Assembly (NCBI GenBank): GCA_037176725.1
Contig: JAZBRS010000013.1
Span: forward strand, 7,753,001-7,817,000
Reading direction: 5' to 3'
DNA from: Posidonia oceanica
Lineage: Eukaryota > Streptophyta > Magnoliopsida > Alismatales > Posidoniaceae
Length of the DNA stretch: 64,000 bases
The notes below the pieces were generated by a model. The model was not told the origin of the DNA, made no database searches, and saw only the letters and a program-made list of their open reading frames with translations. Positions 47,308-59,190 of the stretch are shown here, piece by piece. Each line of letters begins with the position of its first letter. Position 1 is the first letter of the stretch. A program made the translations under genes and the position numbers.

Positions 47308-48718
47308 TGTGGATATGGGGTTTTTGTGGAGGAGAAGAAGAAGATGAAGGATGGGAGGTTTTGGGGAAGAAGAAGGCTTCTTTTTGGCTCCCTCTTTTGC
47401 TCACTCTATCTTCTCTTTCTCGAGGTCCCCCTTCTTGTATCCGACTCCGTCACTCCACGTGTGATGGAATCAGTGTGATCGCTACTCTTGGTTCGCTTTC
47501 ACCGGCCCTCGAGACGCCTTTGGGGAGATGTAGTGTGGTTGCGGGTTCAGCTACCTTGGGACAATGCCAGCATTGCCCAAGGGTGCCCGTGCTCGATAAG
47601 CTCTTTCTTCCTTCTTCCTCCTTGTATGACAAACATTAGTAAAGCAAAACAAACAAGACAATATAAAAATGGATCAATATGTGTAGCAATCTATCCAGAG
47701 TTAGTAGAAATGAAAGTAAAGAAAACGTAGTGAGATACATACCCGAGGGGTTTGATCCCCCCGGTTGCAAATGAAAGAGATGTATGCCTAGTTAAAAGTA
47801 TATGAACTTGAAATAAAAATGCTTGATTATACTACGGAATTAAACATGTAATATTAGAAATAAAAAATGGGAAATGAACGAAATAGAATCTCCTCTGTCT
47901 ATGCACAAGGTGCAAACCGTGTTGGCATGAAGCTAACAACGACAAAAGGATCCTCAAGCTTTTCTAAGACTCTCCTTCTTTCAAAAAACTCTCTTCTCCT
48001 TTTCAATTCTTGAGGACCTCACTTCTCTAAGATTTTTAATCTCAAGAGCATGTGAGTTCCAAAAGTTTCTTAGCTTCTTTTCTCTCTCAAAATTCCTCCT
48101 TTGAACTCAATGGGGGTACCCCTGCTTTTGTAGAAGCAAGGGAGGAACAAAAAAGGACACAAATGCCAAGTCAGCAGAGTTTCTTGTTTCAGAAGTGTTA
48201 TACGCTAGGAAACCAGCGTATAACGTTATAAGCGAGAGAACTCGTGTATAACGACCTCCGAGGCATAACTGCCAAGATCAGAGAAGATTCTCCAATTAAG
48301 GAGTCTTTAAGTGTGATTAAACTTGACTTTGATGGCTTTGACTGGTCAATAGGTTCCAAAGAAGGCCAAAACATGATTTCTGGATTAGGCCAAATATAGA
48401 AAGCTTTGGCTGACTGGGTTGCCACGTTGGACGCTGGAAAGCCAGCGGCCAATGTTAGCTGCTGGAAAACCAGCAGCCAACGTTGTACGCTGAGAAGCCA
48501 GCGGACAACACCCTTAATCAATTTAACTTCCAAATTTGGTCAGGACGTGAAGAACACTCAGGTTGCCAACATTTGGGGCTTAGAAAGGTATAGCATTTTG
48601 GACTTAAGAGGAACATTTAGCTCAAGTGAGATTCAGAAATGGGTGGGGGGCCTCTAAAAGCGACCTAATGCAAGAGACTATCCTAACATGAAGGGAGTGC
48701 CAAAATGAGGTATCTACA
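47308..48718 (-). mobile_element. Solo LTR (1411 bp) inserted in the leader of B
   Basis: The ends on the minus strand are TGTAGATACCTCATTTTGGC and CCATATCCACA. The flanks carry the 5-bp duplication GCTGC (47303-47307 and 48719-48723). The leader of A is continuous at this point (CTGTCGCAGCCCTGTTCTC near 21971), which proves an insertion. No PBS, PPT or coding sequence was found inside. It is unlike the LTRs of A and B overall but has a cluster of hairpins at 48197-48253 and 48425-48510. Confidence 0.9.
48197..48510. repeat. Five hairpins with co-varying stems in the solo LTR
   Basis: Hairpin 1 at 48197-48224: arms GTTATACGCT and AGCGTATAAC. Hairpin 2 at 48224-48253: CGTTATA..CGAG and CTCG..TATAACG. 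Hairpins 3-5 at 48425-48510: CGCTGG/CCAGCG inside TTGG/CCAA; GCTGCTGG/CCAGCAGC inside GTT/AAC; CGCTG/CAGCG inside GTTGT/ACAAC. Loops are AGGAAACC, AGAA, AAAG, AAAA and an AGAAGC-type sequence. Confidence 0.85.
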
Positions 48719-48723
48719 GCTGC

Positions 48724-50299
48724 GACGAGAGGAAAGAGGACGAGTTCTAGGAGGAGCTATGATCGCAAAAGCAGATAGCTCAAAAGGAGATGGTCGAGCA
48801 CAGGTGTCTCAGCAGGGATGTCAGTAAGAGGAGGAACTCGAGCTCCAGCTAGGGAATTCACTCACTGATCTTTGCGGGACACAACAGAAACTGGGATTAG
48901 AAACAGAAAAAAAGAAATGTAAATGCATTAAATTGTGGCATGAATGATATGTATGCTTTCTAGCATGCTCTCTCTCACCAATCTAGTGTATCTTAGTAGG
49001 TAGTCTACTTCGGATACTCACAGGTGTACAGGTCACCGACTCAAACCAGAAAAGTAGGTCCCCTGTCTAAATCCTGGCCCAAAGCTCAGGTAATAACAGG
49101 GTGGTGCGTTGACCCCGCCAAAGCGTGGGTGGTACCCTCCATTAGCCCCGACACGACCCCTGACAAGGGGGGACAAACCGACCGACTCACGCCATGCCAA
49201 AGCATCGGGGCAAGAGGCTGGGACCATCCTTCGCAGACTGATAGGTGGACTCAGATGAGAAGATGCATGCCCTATATGATGCTTCATGCAAATGATTAAA
49301 GTCTTTTATCTTACGCATTTTATTAACTCAAGGGGATGCAAGTGTGTTGATGGCTCTAGTTAATCCTAGATTTTATTTTTACTTGCCGTTTTTAATTAGC
49401 TGTGGGGGGAGCAATCAGTCTCTAATTGTCCTTAGGTTTAATGCAAAAAAGGGGAAGAAACTCACCCAAGCATGGCAAGCAAACAACATACAATCACCGC
49501 AAAAAGCATGAGCATGGCATGTGCATGTGTATGTGGACATGATAGTGGAAAAAGAAACACTTAGCATGTCAAAAGGCAGGTATACATGGCATGTGCATGT
49601 GCAGTGGCATAGCAAGTGTGTAAAACAAAGCATTTACCACCCAAAAAGCATGTATTATTGTGCCAAGAAATTATTTAGACATGTAATGCGAGAAATAAAG
49701 CAAGGATAAGCAATAAAGAAAATAAAGTAAGTAAAGACAGGTAGACAGTAGAGCATGTAAAGGCAGAGCAAGGAATAATGCATGTAAACAAGCAAGGCAG
49801 GTAAATAGACAAGGGAGAGCAAACAGTAAAGCATGTAAAGGCAAGGCAGACAAAGAAATGCAAAATCAAAGCGGCGAGAAAGCCAAAGATGAAAGCCAGA
49901 GTCGGGTTTCTCCAGCAGGGTTTCTGCTGTCCTGTGACCATTTCCTGCACCCGATCACGACGGGTTTCGCACGCTGCCATAGCTCGCGATGTGATCGTGT
50001 CGTGAGGGAGAGAGGGGGTCACAGTTATCAGTGAATCCAGGGAGAAAACTCGACTCGGAAATACTGGAAAAACGCAAAGAAAGAGAAGAGCGAAGAGCAG
50101 GCAAGGCAAGCAAAAACAATGCAGGCAAAAAGCCAAGAAGGAAAATCGGAGTTTGAATCCTTAGCAAAGTTGCCACTGTGCGACTTGCTAGGAATCGACA
50201 CGGGCGAGCGAGCAAATAGACAAGGCAAAGGCACAAAGTAAACAAAGAAAGCAAAACCCAAGCGGCGAAAAACCCAAAAACGAAAGGCGGAGTCTTGTA
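48724..50299 (-). other. Element B leader
   Basis: No gene. 48724-49450 is related to 21240-21970 of A. 49870-50299 has near-repeats of the PBS-adjacent sequence (see findings). It also contains words such as AAGCAAGGCAGGTAAA, the complement of the TTGCTTGCCTTGC repeats of A. Confidence 0.7.
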
Positions 50300-50317
50300 T
50301 CCCCAGCGAAGTCACCA
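50300..50317 (-). other. Element B primer-binding site
   Basis: The minus strand reads TGGTGACTTCGCTGGGGA one base after the LTR end (ACTACA). It is the same arginine-tRNA type as in A with two transitions. Confidence 0.8.
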
Positions 50318-50318
50318 C

Positions 50319-53300
50319 TGTAGTTATCCCGGTGTTCGGATCGTCCATGCACGTTGCCAAAGCTCGCGTGCACCAATCAGAATCAGGTTCACTATTAGCA
50401 GGTGTATCTAAGAAGGAAGACTTGACTTGAAAACACTTAAAAAAAGGGAAAAACAGGAAAGATAAAACAAATCAGAGTCGCCACCGTGTCTATTAAGTCG
50501 GGAGACAAGGAAAATCGAGGAAATGCGTGAATAAACACGCAAAACCAAGCAAAAGGTGCAATGCAATGCAATGCAGATGAAATGAGAAGCAATGAGATGC
50601 AAATGATGTGACTCGTGCCTAGGATAAGGGGCAATATGGTCATTGTGGGCCATGAGAAAGGGCAAGGACTCCTGTTACGTGTGGGGAAGGTGTTAGGCAC
50701 CCCCGACACGCCCGAGAATCGGTCTTTCTAGGCTTACACTCGCATACGCAGGGAAATGCATACTATGAATGCCTAAGTGCCATGAATGCCTAATTAGATG
50801 CTCAAATGGGTGCTCTAAGTGATAGAATGCGTGCAAGGAATTAAACGTGCAATCTAAGTACTCAGCAGCGCTGTCTGTGTTCCGAATCGGGCGAACCCTG
50901 GTCCGTGAGAACTCCAGGTAGTAAGCATCACTGCCCTAATGCAAATGCAGGCGATAAAACCAAACAACAGTAAAACCATACACATGCAAGCGACATGTAA
51001 TGGAAAACAATAGCAAACACGCAAAACGGTGCGAGAAACGAAAACAAGCACGCAAAATGGTGCAAAGAAGAAGGAAAACGAGAGTGGGCACGCAAAACGG
51101 TGCGAAAATAGGCGAAAACAGATGTTGGCACGCAAAACGGTGCAAAAACAGATGTTGGCACGCAAAACGGTGCAGAAGCGAGCAAAAACATATGCGGGTG
51201 CGCAAAACGGTGCAAAAGCGAGCAAAAACAGATGCAGGCATGCAAAACGATGCATGCAATGCAAATGAATGATGTGTTGTGATTCAGATGGACTTATCTT
51301 GAGGATCTGAGGCCTGATCTGAGATAACTTTGGTTAGAATGGAAGATCATTCGACCAGGAAGACCTGGACAGTTAGATCATGGAAATCCAACGGTCTGAT
51401 CAAAAGTTATTCAAGTTTCAAGTCAGAAGGCTCAAGGGCCAGAAAAGGTAAAGGCCTAAGCGCAAATAGTCCCTAAGGGTGTGCAATGTATGATGTATGC
51501 ATGCAAAAGTGATGAAAATGCTTGAATGGATGCATGGGTGCAATGATTGATGACATGGGAATGCAAATGCATGCAAAAATGCAATGTAGGGACCTAAGTG
51601 TAATTTTGAAAAACTACAGGGTCCTATGTGCAAAATGCCCCTAACTGTGTGTGAAACAGGTCTAAATGCATGCAGGAATGATAATGCAGCAATGCATGGA
51701 TGAATGCAAGGTTAATTAGGAGATATGCATGCAAAAATGCAAGAAAATGACCTAAATGCAATTTTTAAAACATACAGGATTTAAATGCAAAGCCAAGAAA
51801 GCATGCAAACATGCAAAAAAACTGAAAACAATGACTGATATGCAATTATTATGTTTTTCTGGGTTTTTATGCAATGCAATAAGGTTTTAAATACAGATTA
51901 AATGAATTTTAAACCATTGAAGGACTGATATGCAAATAAACATTATTTTTTGGATTTTTATGCAATGCAATAAAGTTAAAATCATGATTTAAATGAAATG
52001 CATGAACTGCACAGGACTCAGATGCAAATAAAATGTATTTTTGGGTTTTTTAGTAATGCAATAAGGTTTAAAACATGATTTAAATGATGAATGATTGAAC
52101 TGAGGACTAAAATGCAATTAAAACATGCTTCTGGGCTTTTTATTAATGCAATATAGTTTAAATGTTGATTTAAATGAAATGCATGAACTGTGGTTGGACT
52201 AAAATGTAATTTTGAAAACATGCAGTATTTTATTGCAATGTAGTATGATTTAAAAGCCATTTAAATGATTTTCAAACCAAATGCAGGACTCAGATGCAAA
52301 TAAGATAAAATACAGGGTCTAAAATGCAATGTAATATGGAAAAAATGCAAAAATGGATGCTGCGAATGCGTGCACTGGACTAAAATGCAATAATAGTAAA
52401 ATGCATGATTAAAAGTGCAATGCAATAAGGTAAACATGCAAATTAAATGATTTGAATCAACTGCAGGAGGACTAAAGTGTAAATAGAATTAAACAGAGGG
52501 CTTAAATGCAATGTGATATGATAAAATGTAGATTAAATGATTTCTATGTATCAACAGAGGACTCAAGTGTAAATAACATAAATTGTTAGAGTTAAATGTA
52601 ATGTAATAAGATAAAAACAAGCATTTAAATGATTTAAATCAACTGCAGGACTGATATGTAAATAAAGTAAATTACAGGATTAAAACTAAATGACATTAAA
52701 AGACTTTGAACTGCAGAAGGACTGAAATGCAATAACAATAAATAACAGAAGTTAAATGTAATGTAATAAAATTAAATCAGAAATTAAATAAAGCTTAAAC
52801 TGCAGCAGGACCTGAATGCAAATAAATAAACTAAACGGACCTAAATGCAATGCAATGCAAAACCTAATAACCTAAGGAAAAATAAAACCTAAACCTAACT
52901 AATGCGAATAAAAAAAAGCAGGTGAACAGTGGCAGCGGCTCGTCGTGGAAGAAAGCCTGGTGCAGGCGCTGTCGGAGGTCGGCGAGGCTCGGGAGATGCT
53001 CGGGGAGGTCCGGTGAAGTGCGGCGGAGGTTCCGGAGGGGTCGACGGTGCATGACGACTGACGGAGTGGCCTGGCAACGCGGACGGAGGTCTGCAGAGCT
53101 TGCAGAAGGTGGTCCGGCTGCTGGAGGCGACGGCGGAGCTCAGTGACGCAGTGGTTGGACTACGGGCGATGTGGTGGTGCTCGGGGAGCAGTCGGCAGCA
53201 ACAGAGCAGGCCAGGGGCGTAGTGGCGCAGCAGGAGCTCGCCAAAGAAGATGAACAGTGGCGGAGCTGACTCGGCGATCCTAAGCTCTAAACTAGTTTCT

Positions 53301-55832
53301 AATCGCCTAGGAAGTACCAGAAGACTAGAATTAAGCTAAATGTGAAGAGTTTTACCTGTTTGGGTGGCTGGAGGGTTCCCCCGACCTCAGTGGCTCATGC
53401 TGCTGCCGGCGGAGGTGACGGCGCTGCTGTGGGCGTCCTCGATGGCGGGCGAAGCTTGGGATGAACTGCTGGAGGTGGTTCGGAGCTCAGGGGCCGAACA
53501 AGAGCAAGTTTGGTCGCTCTGGGAAGGAGATGGATTTTTTGGGTGGTCTGCTGTGGAGTCGAGGTCGTCGGAGTGGGCTGTTGCTCTTCGGGCTGAATGG
53601 CTGCTTCTGGTGGCTTGGTGGGAGTTCAGTGAAGGTGGAGGAGAGGTTGAATTGGGGTGGAGGCCGTTCTGGAGGTGTGGTGGATGTTTTGGAGTTTCTG
53701 GTGGAAATGGAGCCACAGGTGTTTGTGGTAGATTGGGGGTGATGCAGGAGGTTCTTGGGTGAAATGAAGGGTGGGCTGAGATGCTGGTTGGTCAGGGAGT
53801 GTTGGGCTGGATTTGGAGGAGATGGTGTGGTCTGTGGTGTTGGGAATTTTCAGGGGAAGGGGTGCTCTGGGTGTGTGTGAAGGCTGAAGGTGTTTGACGT
53901 GATTTCTAGGTTGGTTTTCTGGGCTCTGGTGTGGGGAGAGGGGTGTGGGTGCTGGCGTGGATTTGGGGAGTGAAATGTGGGTGCTTGAGGGGCTGTGAGG
54001 TGGCTAGGTTGCTTGGAAGAAGTTCTGGGATTTTGGAGGAGGAAGAAGGGAATTAGGTTCTGCTCTGGAAATGGTGGTGGAAGGAGAAGGAGGAGGTTGG
54101 TTTGGGCGTGGGTTGCTGAAGGAAGTTGAAAGGATTCTGGGGGCTGTTCTGGGGGAATGGAAGCAGGTGTTTGGGGAGCTCTCTCTGGTTTTCTCACACA
54201 AAAAATCTTTGGTTCTCTCTCTCAATTCTCACTGGTAAGGTGGTTGGAGGAAGGAGAAGGGATTCTGGTTTTGTTCTGCATTGGGCACTCAATTGCTATT
54301 GTAGGAGGCATGGGTTTTGGCTAGCAAATGGCCGAGGCTGGCAGTGACTGGGAGGCCGGCGATGGGCGTGGCTCGTGAGGCTAAGACTGCCGCACGGTGG
54401 CGTGGCGGCAGAGCTGGAGTGGGCGGCTGCTGCTGCTCGTGAGGACGCTGTGAGTGTAGAGGAAGTACTAGACTTGCAAGTGCTGATGATGGTTTGAAGC
54501 AGGAGGGGGAGGGAAAATAGGAGAGGCTGGTGCAGGCCGAACAAAAGAGGAGGAAGAGGAGGCGTGGGTCGTGGGCTGGGCCTGGCTGGGAGAAAAAAAA
54601 GGAAAAAGAAAGAAAGGAAGCAGTGGGCCGGGCCTGGAAAGGGGAAGAAAAGAAGGGGAAAAAAGAAAGAAAAAAAGATGGAAAGAAAAAGGAGAAAAAA
54701 GGAAGAAAAAAAAAAGGAAGAAGAGTAGTTGGGTTTTAGTTTCTTTTTTTTTAAGTTGTGTTTTTTAGAATTTAGGTTTCTTAATTGTTTTAATTATTTA
54801 AGTTTTTCTTTTGATTTTTAGTTATTTTAATTTTTCATTTGATTGTTTTAAGGTTTTCAATTGTTTTGTTTATTTAAGTTTTTCTTTTGATTTTAAGTTT
54901 GTTAATTGTTTTAATTTTTCTTTTGATTGTTTTAAGGTTTTTAATTGTTTTGTTTATTTAAGTTTTTCTTTTGATTTTAAGTTTGTTAATTATTTTAATT
55001 TTTCTTTTGTTTTAAGGTTTTTAATTGAGCTTTTTAGATTTAAGGGTTTTGAATGGTTTTTTCTTATGTTTTCTTCTTTAATTGTTTTTAATGGGTTTTG
55101 ATTTGTTTTAATTGTCTTTAAGTTTTGAAATTTGTTTTTAATTGTTTTTAAGAGTTGAAATTTGTTTTTGATTGTTTTTAAGTCTTAAAATTTGTTTTTA
55201 ATTGTTTTTGGGTCTTGAATTTTGTTTCTAATTGTTTTTAAGTCTTGAAACTTGTTTTTAAGTTTTTTAATTGTTTTTAAATTATTTTAACTATTTTAGA
55301 TCGTTTTTTAAGTCTTTTAGCTTGTTTTAATTTGTTTTTAAATTGTTTTAACTGTTTTAGATCGTTTTTAAGTCTTTTAGTCTGTTTTAATTTGTTTTTG
55401 AATAGATTTTCTTTTGAATTGTTTTTTAAGTTTTTTATTTATTTTTCTGGTTGGATTTTTCTCTTTAATTGTTTTAAGGAGTGTTAAATGGGGCTGATGA
55501 TGAGTTTGAAGATGAAGTGAAAAGAAGAGAGGGGGAGGATAATGAGGAGAGAGAAAAGGATAATGAGGTGAGAAAGAAGGGTAATGACTTGGATTTGGAA
55601 GGGTTTTGGGTGAGTGTATGACCTAGGGTTTGACCTAGGGTTTAACCTAGGGTTTTCTAGGATTTTAAATGGGATTTTTGAAGGGTTTTTGAGAGGGTTT
55701 TCCTAGGGTTTTTGGATGGGTTTTCCTAAGGTGAAAAAGGGTGTTGTTTTGGGTTTTATTTTGAAGGATTTTGAAGGGACCACCAAAGAGAGAAAGAGAG
55801 CCAATTCAGCCTGTCAAAATGGGGTGTCAACA
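50319..55832 (-). repeat. Element B 5' LTR (5514 bp)
   Basis: Collinear with 28636-34061. It differs by transitions and small indels, for example an extra GGGCCTGG/AAAGAAAG duplication near 54580-54650 and an extra AGAGGGGGAGGATAATG near 55520. In the sense direction (minus) it begins TGTTGACACCCCATTTTG. Confidence 0.92.
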
Positions 55833-55837
55833 ATTGC
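55833..55837. repeat. Target duplication ATTGC, right of element B
   Basis: Second copy of 28631-28635. A resumes with GAAGCCAGGTATAATGC. Confidence 0.95.
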
Positions 55838-57916
55838 GAAGCCAGGTATAATGCAATAGAGAAGACTTGCTTATCTCTCTTCTGGACAGTGCAGAAATTG
55901 AGGCACTACATGATGGCATACCCAGTTCGGCTTCTATGCCGGCATGACCCCATCAAGTTCCTCTTCCAGAAGCCAGCCTTGGTGGGTAGATGCGTTAAGT
56001 GGCAGGTGTTATGGTCTCAATACGACATCACTTTCGTCACGCAGCGAGCCATGAAGGGCCAAGCCATGGCAGATCACCTTGCTGATTTTCCCTTGCCTGA
56101 GTACCAGCCTCTCCGGACGCAGTTCCCGGATGAGGACATCCTTTTTGCAATGGAGGACTCTGGTGAGAAGGACCCTGAAGACCCAGAGCAGTGGCAGCTG
56201 TACTTTGATGGTGCTGTCAACAAGAAGGGTCGAGGCATAGGCGCAGTGCTGACCACGTCGCAGGGACAGATGATCCCCTTTGCAAGGAAGCTAACCTTCA
56301 AATGCACTAACAATGAAGCAGAATATGAAGCGTGCATCCTGGGATTGAAGGTCGCGCTCGAGCATGAGGCGCAGAAGCTGCATGTGCACGACGATGCCAT
56401 GCTAGTGATCTCCCAAGTGAATGGCGATTGGAGAACAAAGGATCCAAAGCTTGTGCCATATCACGAACATCTGCTGAAGCTGACAGAAGAATTTGCAAGC
56501 ATCCGCTTCTCGTACATGAACAGGGCAAGGAACGCATATGTAGATGCATTAGCAACCTTGGCGTCCTAGCTCAGCATACCTGAAGACTGTGCGGTGGATG
56601 TATCAGTTACCTGCATGGAGTAGCCTACGCATTACATGAGCATAGAGGAGGCAGATCCAGTAGAAGAGCAGCCTTGGTACCATGACATTAAGGTCTTCCT
56701 GAAGTCTGGCAGCCACCCGCTTGGCACCTCAGTAGCAGATAAAAGAACTTTGGCACGTCTAGCGTCAAAGTATGTGTTAGGAGTAGGACAGCTATACAGA
56801 AGATCATACAATCAGATGCTCCTACGCTGCCTAAGCAAGCCAGAGGCTGACGCGCTAATGCACCAAGTTCATGCAAGGTCTTGCGGCCCGCATATGAACG
56901 GCATGTTGCTAGCCAAGAAGATCATGCTTCAGGGCTACTTCTGGTCAACCATGGAGGTAGACTACTGCCAGTTTGTGCGTAGATGCCACAACTGCCAGAT
57001 CTATGGTAATTTTATGCACGCTCCCCCGTAGCAGCTGCACAGCATGTCCTCGCCATGACCCTTCTTTACCTAGGGGATTGATGTCATCAGCGCTATACAC
57101 CCTGCTGCTTCGAATGGTCATTGCTTCATTCTGGTAGTGATAGACTACTTCACTAAGTGGGTGGAAGCAACCTCCTACAAGGCAGTCACAGCCGTGGCGA
57201 TAGAGAAGTTCATCAGAAACAACATCATCGCCCGGTATGGGGTCCCGCATGCAATCATCTCTGATAACGGCTCAAACTTCATTGCAAAGAGGATCGAGGA
57301 GTATCTGCAAAACCTCCAGATCAAGCATCATAGATCCTCACCCTATCGGTCGCAGATGAATGGAGCAATGGAGTCTGCCAACAAAAATATTGTGAAAATA
57401 ATGAAAAAGATGACAGAAACCCACAAAGACTGGCATGACAAGCTTCCGTACACACTCTAGGCGTACAGGACATCAGTGCGGACCTTGACAGGAGCCACCC
57501 CGTACTCGTTAGCGTACGATATGGAGGCAGTGCTACCTGTCGAACTAGAGATCCCCTTGCTGCGGATCCTACAGGAAGCTGAGCTGGAAGAGGCAGAGTG
57601 GGTCGAAGACCGCTGCGTCTAACTCAACCTGATTGATGAGCACAGATTGCAAGCAATGCACAACGCTCGCTGCTACCAGAAGCAGATGGCTAGAGCATAT
57701 CTAAAGCAAGTACAGTCCAGAAGCTTCCAGCCAAGGGATCTCGTTCTGCGAGCCATTCACCTACCAGACGGTCGAGGTAAATTCCGACCTAACTGGCACG
57801 GCCCCTTTGTGGTCAAGCAGGCATTCTCTAGCAGCGCAGCAATTCTTGAGGACATGGACCAGGTTGGGCAGTCAAAGTCGGTCAACTTGTTCTACCTCAA
57901 GAAGTACTATCAATAG
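55838..57916 (+). pseudogene. Element A RNase H remainder, archaeal-type RNase H and integrase
   Basis: RH remainder (EARYNAIEKT, FWTVQKLRHYMMAYP), second RNase H (LYFDGAVNKKGRGIGAVL near 56200, NNEAEYEACILGLK near 56308, DDAMLVISQVNGDW near 56390), and integrase: CHNCQIYGNF near 56986, Asp in VIDYFTKWVEA near 57137, Asp in IISDNGSNF near 57258, Glu in QMNGAMESANK near 57365, FRPNWHGPFVV near 57784, and the end FYLKKYYQ and TAG at 57914. A second archaeal-type RNase H is a known trait of Tat elements. Stops lie at about 56567, 56621, 57029, 57056, 57071, 57458 and 57619, nearly all at Gln or Trp positions of B. Confidence 0.87.
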
Positions 57917-59190
57917 TTCGATCCTCGCCTTGCAGATCTCTTGATCCCTGTCCTGCCCCCTTGCATTTCCACCCTCTGCACATCCTCATGCATCTCCTCT
58001 TATCCCATTTCTTGCATTTTCCCCGCATTTGTACATCTCCATGCATTTCTTCAAGCATATCTTATTCAAAAAGCAAAAAAATCATGCATTGCATCCAGCC
58101 TGATGATGAAATCGGAAGTGCTTGCCTGCTCTGGAAAGAGTCTGCCCTATCTCACCTAACACTACTTAGATGTCTTAGCTAGTGAGGGAGCCACCATTCA
58201 GTGAGAACAGGCGAAATGTCCAAACCCCCTATGACTTGCACCTCCCGAGGGAGATAAAATGCTAGGGTGTGAGTAAGAGCGTGAGCTATAAAAGAATATA
58301 TGTCTGAGCATGGTCATAAAAGAAAAAAGCAAATAGAAGGCGAAGATAGAAGTGGGCCCTAGAGATAGAGGCGTGCAGCGTAACCTTGTCCCTCCAACTT
58401 ACCTTGGAGAGGAGTCGAAGTTCGTGCCTGGCAAATCTACAAATCCCACAAGGTCTAGCCACCCCTGTCTAGCAAGCAGCTCTCCAGCTTCAAACCAGGT
58501 GCCCATTACCTCTAAGTTAGGGATAGGGGAAACCTGCACGCCTATGAGGGAGCAAAAGAAGCAAAAATGAAAAGAGTAGGAGTACGTCCTTGAGAGTTTG
58601 GTATGGAGCCCGTTCTCACCACACCACCACCCAAGCACCGCAATCACCCTTTCCAGAGTGCCACCAGCAAGTTAGGAGTTTGAGTAGAGTCCAGTGAGTC
58701 AGGGACCACTGTCCCCTGCAGCAGGCGCTAAGCACTCCATATGCTGAGGGCTACAGCATAGCAATCATAAAGCATGCATATACCTACAGCATATCAAAAA
58801 TCATGCATATATCTACGCATATCAATCATAAATCATGCATACATGCACAACATCAATCATTCCCCTTCTTCTATCATCCCGCTCTGCAAGACTTAGCTCG
58901 GCACTGAGACAGTACTTCTGTCAAGTAAGCATCGACCTCCTTCGAGCTGCGCTGGTCCAGAGCTCCGACCAGCCTTTTCCTGTGCAGGTAGAATCACCCT
59001 TGTTTGAATTTGCTTGATGTCTGCGTTTTGAATGCTAACTATTGAACATGCTAAACTGCTTTGCTAGTTTCGAAATCTGCTTCTTTATCAGCTAGTGGTT
59101 ACATGCTTGTATCTGATCTGATAAACTACAATCTTGGCTACAGGTACCTGAGGATTCTGCACTAGCTGCCTGCATTCTCCCTCTTGCACA
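57917..59190 (+). other. Element A spacer between integrase and extra ORF
   Basis: No protein recognised. Contains CATGCATAT-type repeats at 58770-58860 and T/C-rich words. It corresponds to 37234-38604 of B. Confidence 0.5.

Larger units (their letters stand above)
28636..55832 (-). mobile_element. Element B: Tat/Ogre-like Ty3/gypsy retrotransposon nested in A
   Basis: On the minus strand: 5' LTR 55832-50319, PBS 50317-50300, leader, gag start 47275, PR, linker, RT, RH, second RH, INT, extra ORF, satellite 3' UTR, PPT 34074-34062, 3' LTR 34061-28636. LTR ends are TGTTGACACC and GGAT(T/A)ACTACA. Total 27,197 bp, or 25,781 bp without the solo LTR and its duplication. The internal region without the solo LTR is about 14.84 kb, almost the same as in A, although the LTRs differ in length and upstream sequence. 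In two stretches compared by eye the LTRs differ by about 4-7%. Confidence 0.93.

Noticed and set aside
22008..57916. Reassigned TAG codon or programmed readthrough
   Set aside because: HCS1 has normal code use, frameshifts are also present, TAA and TGA occur too, and the sites fit CAG/TGG deamination.
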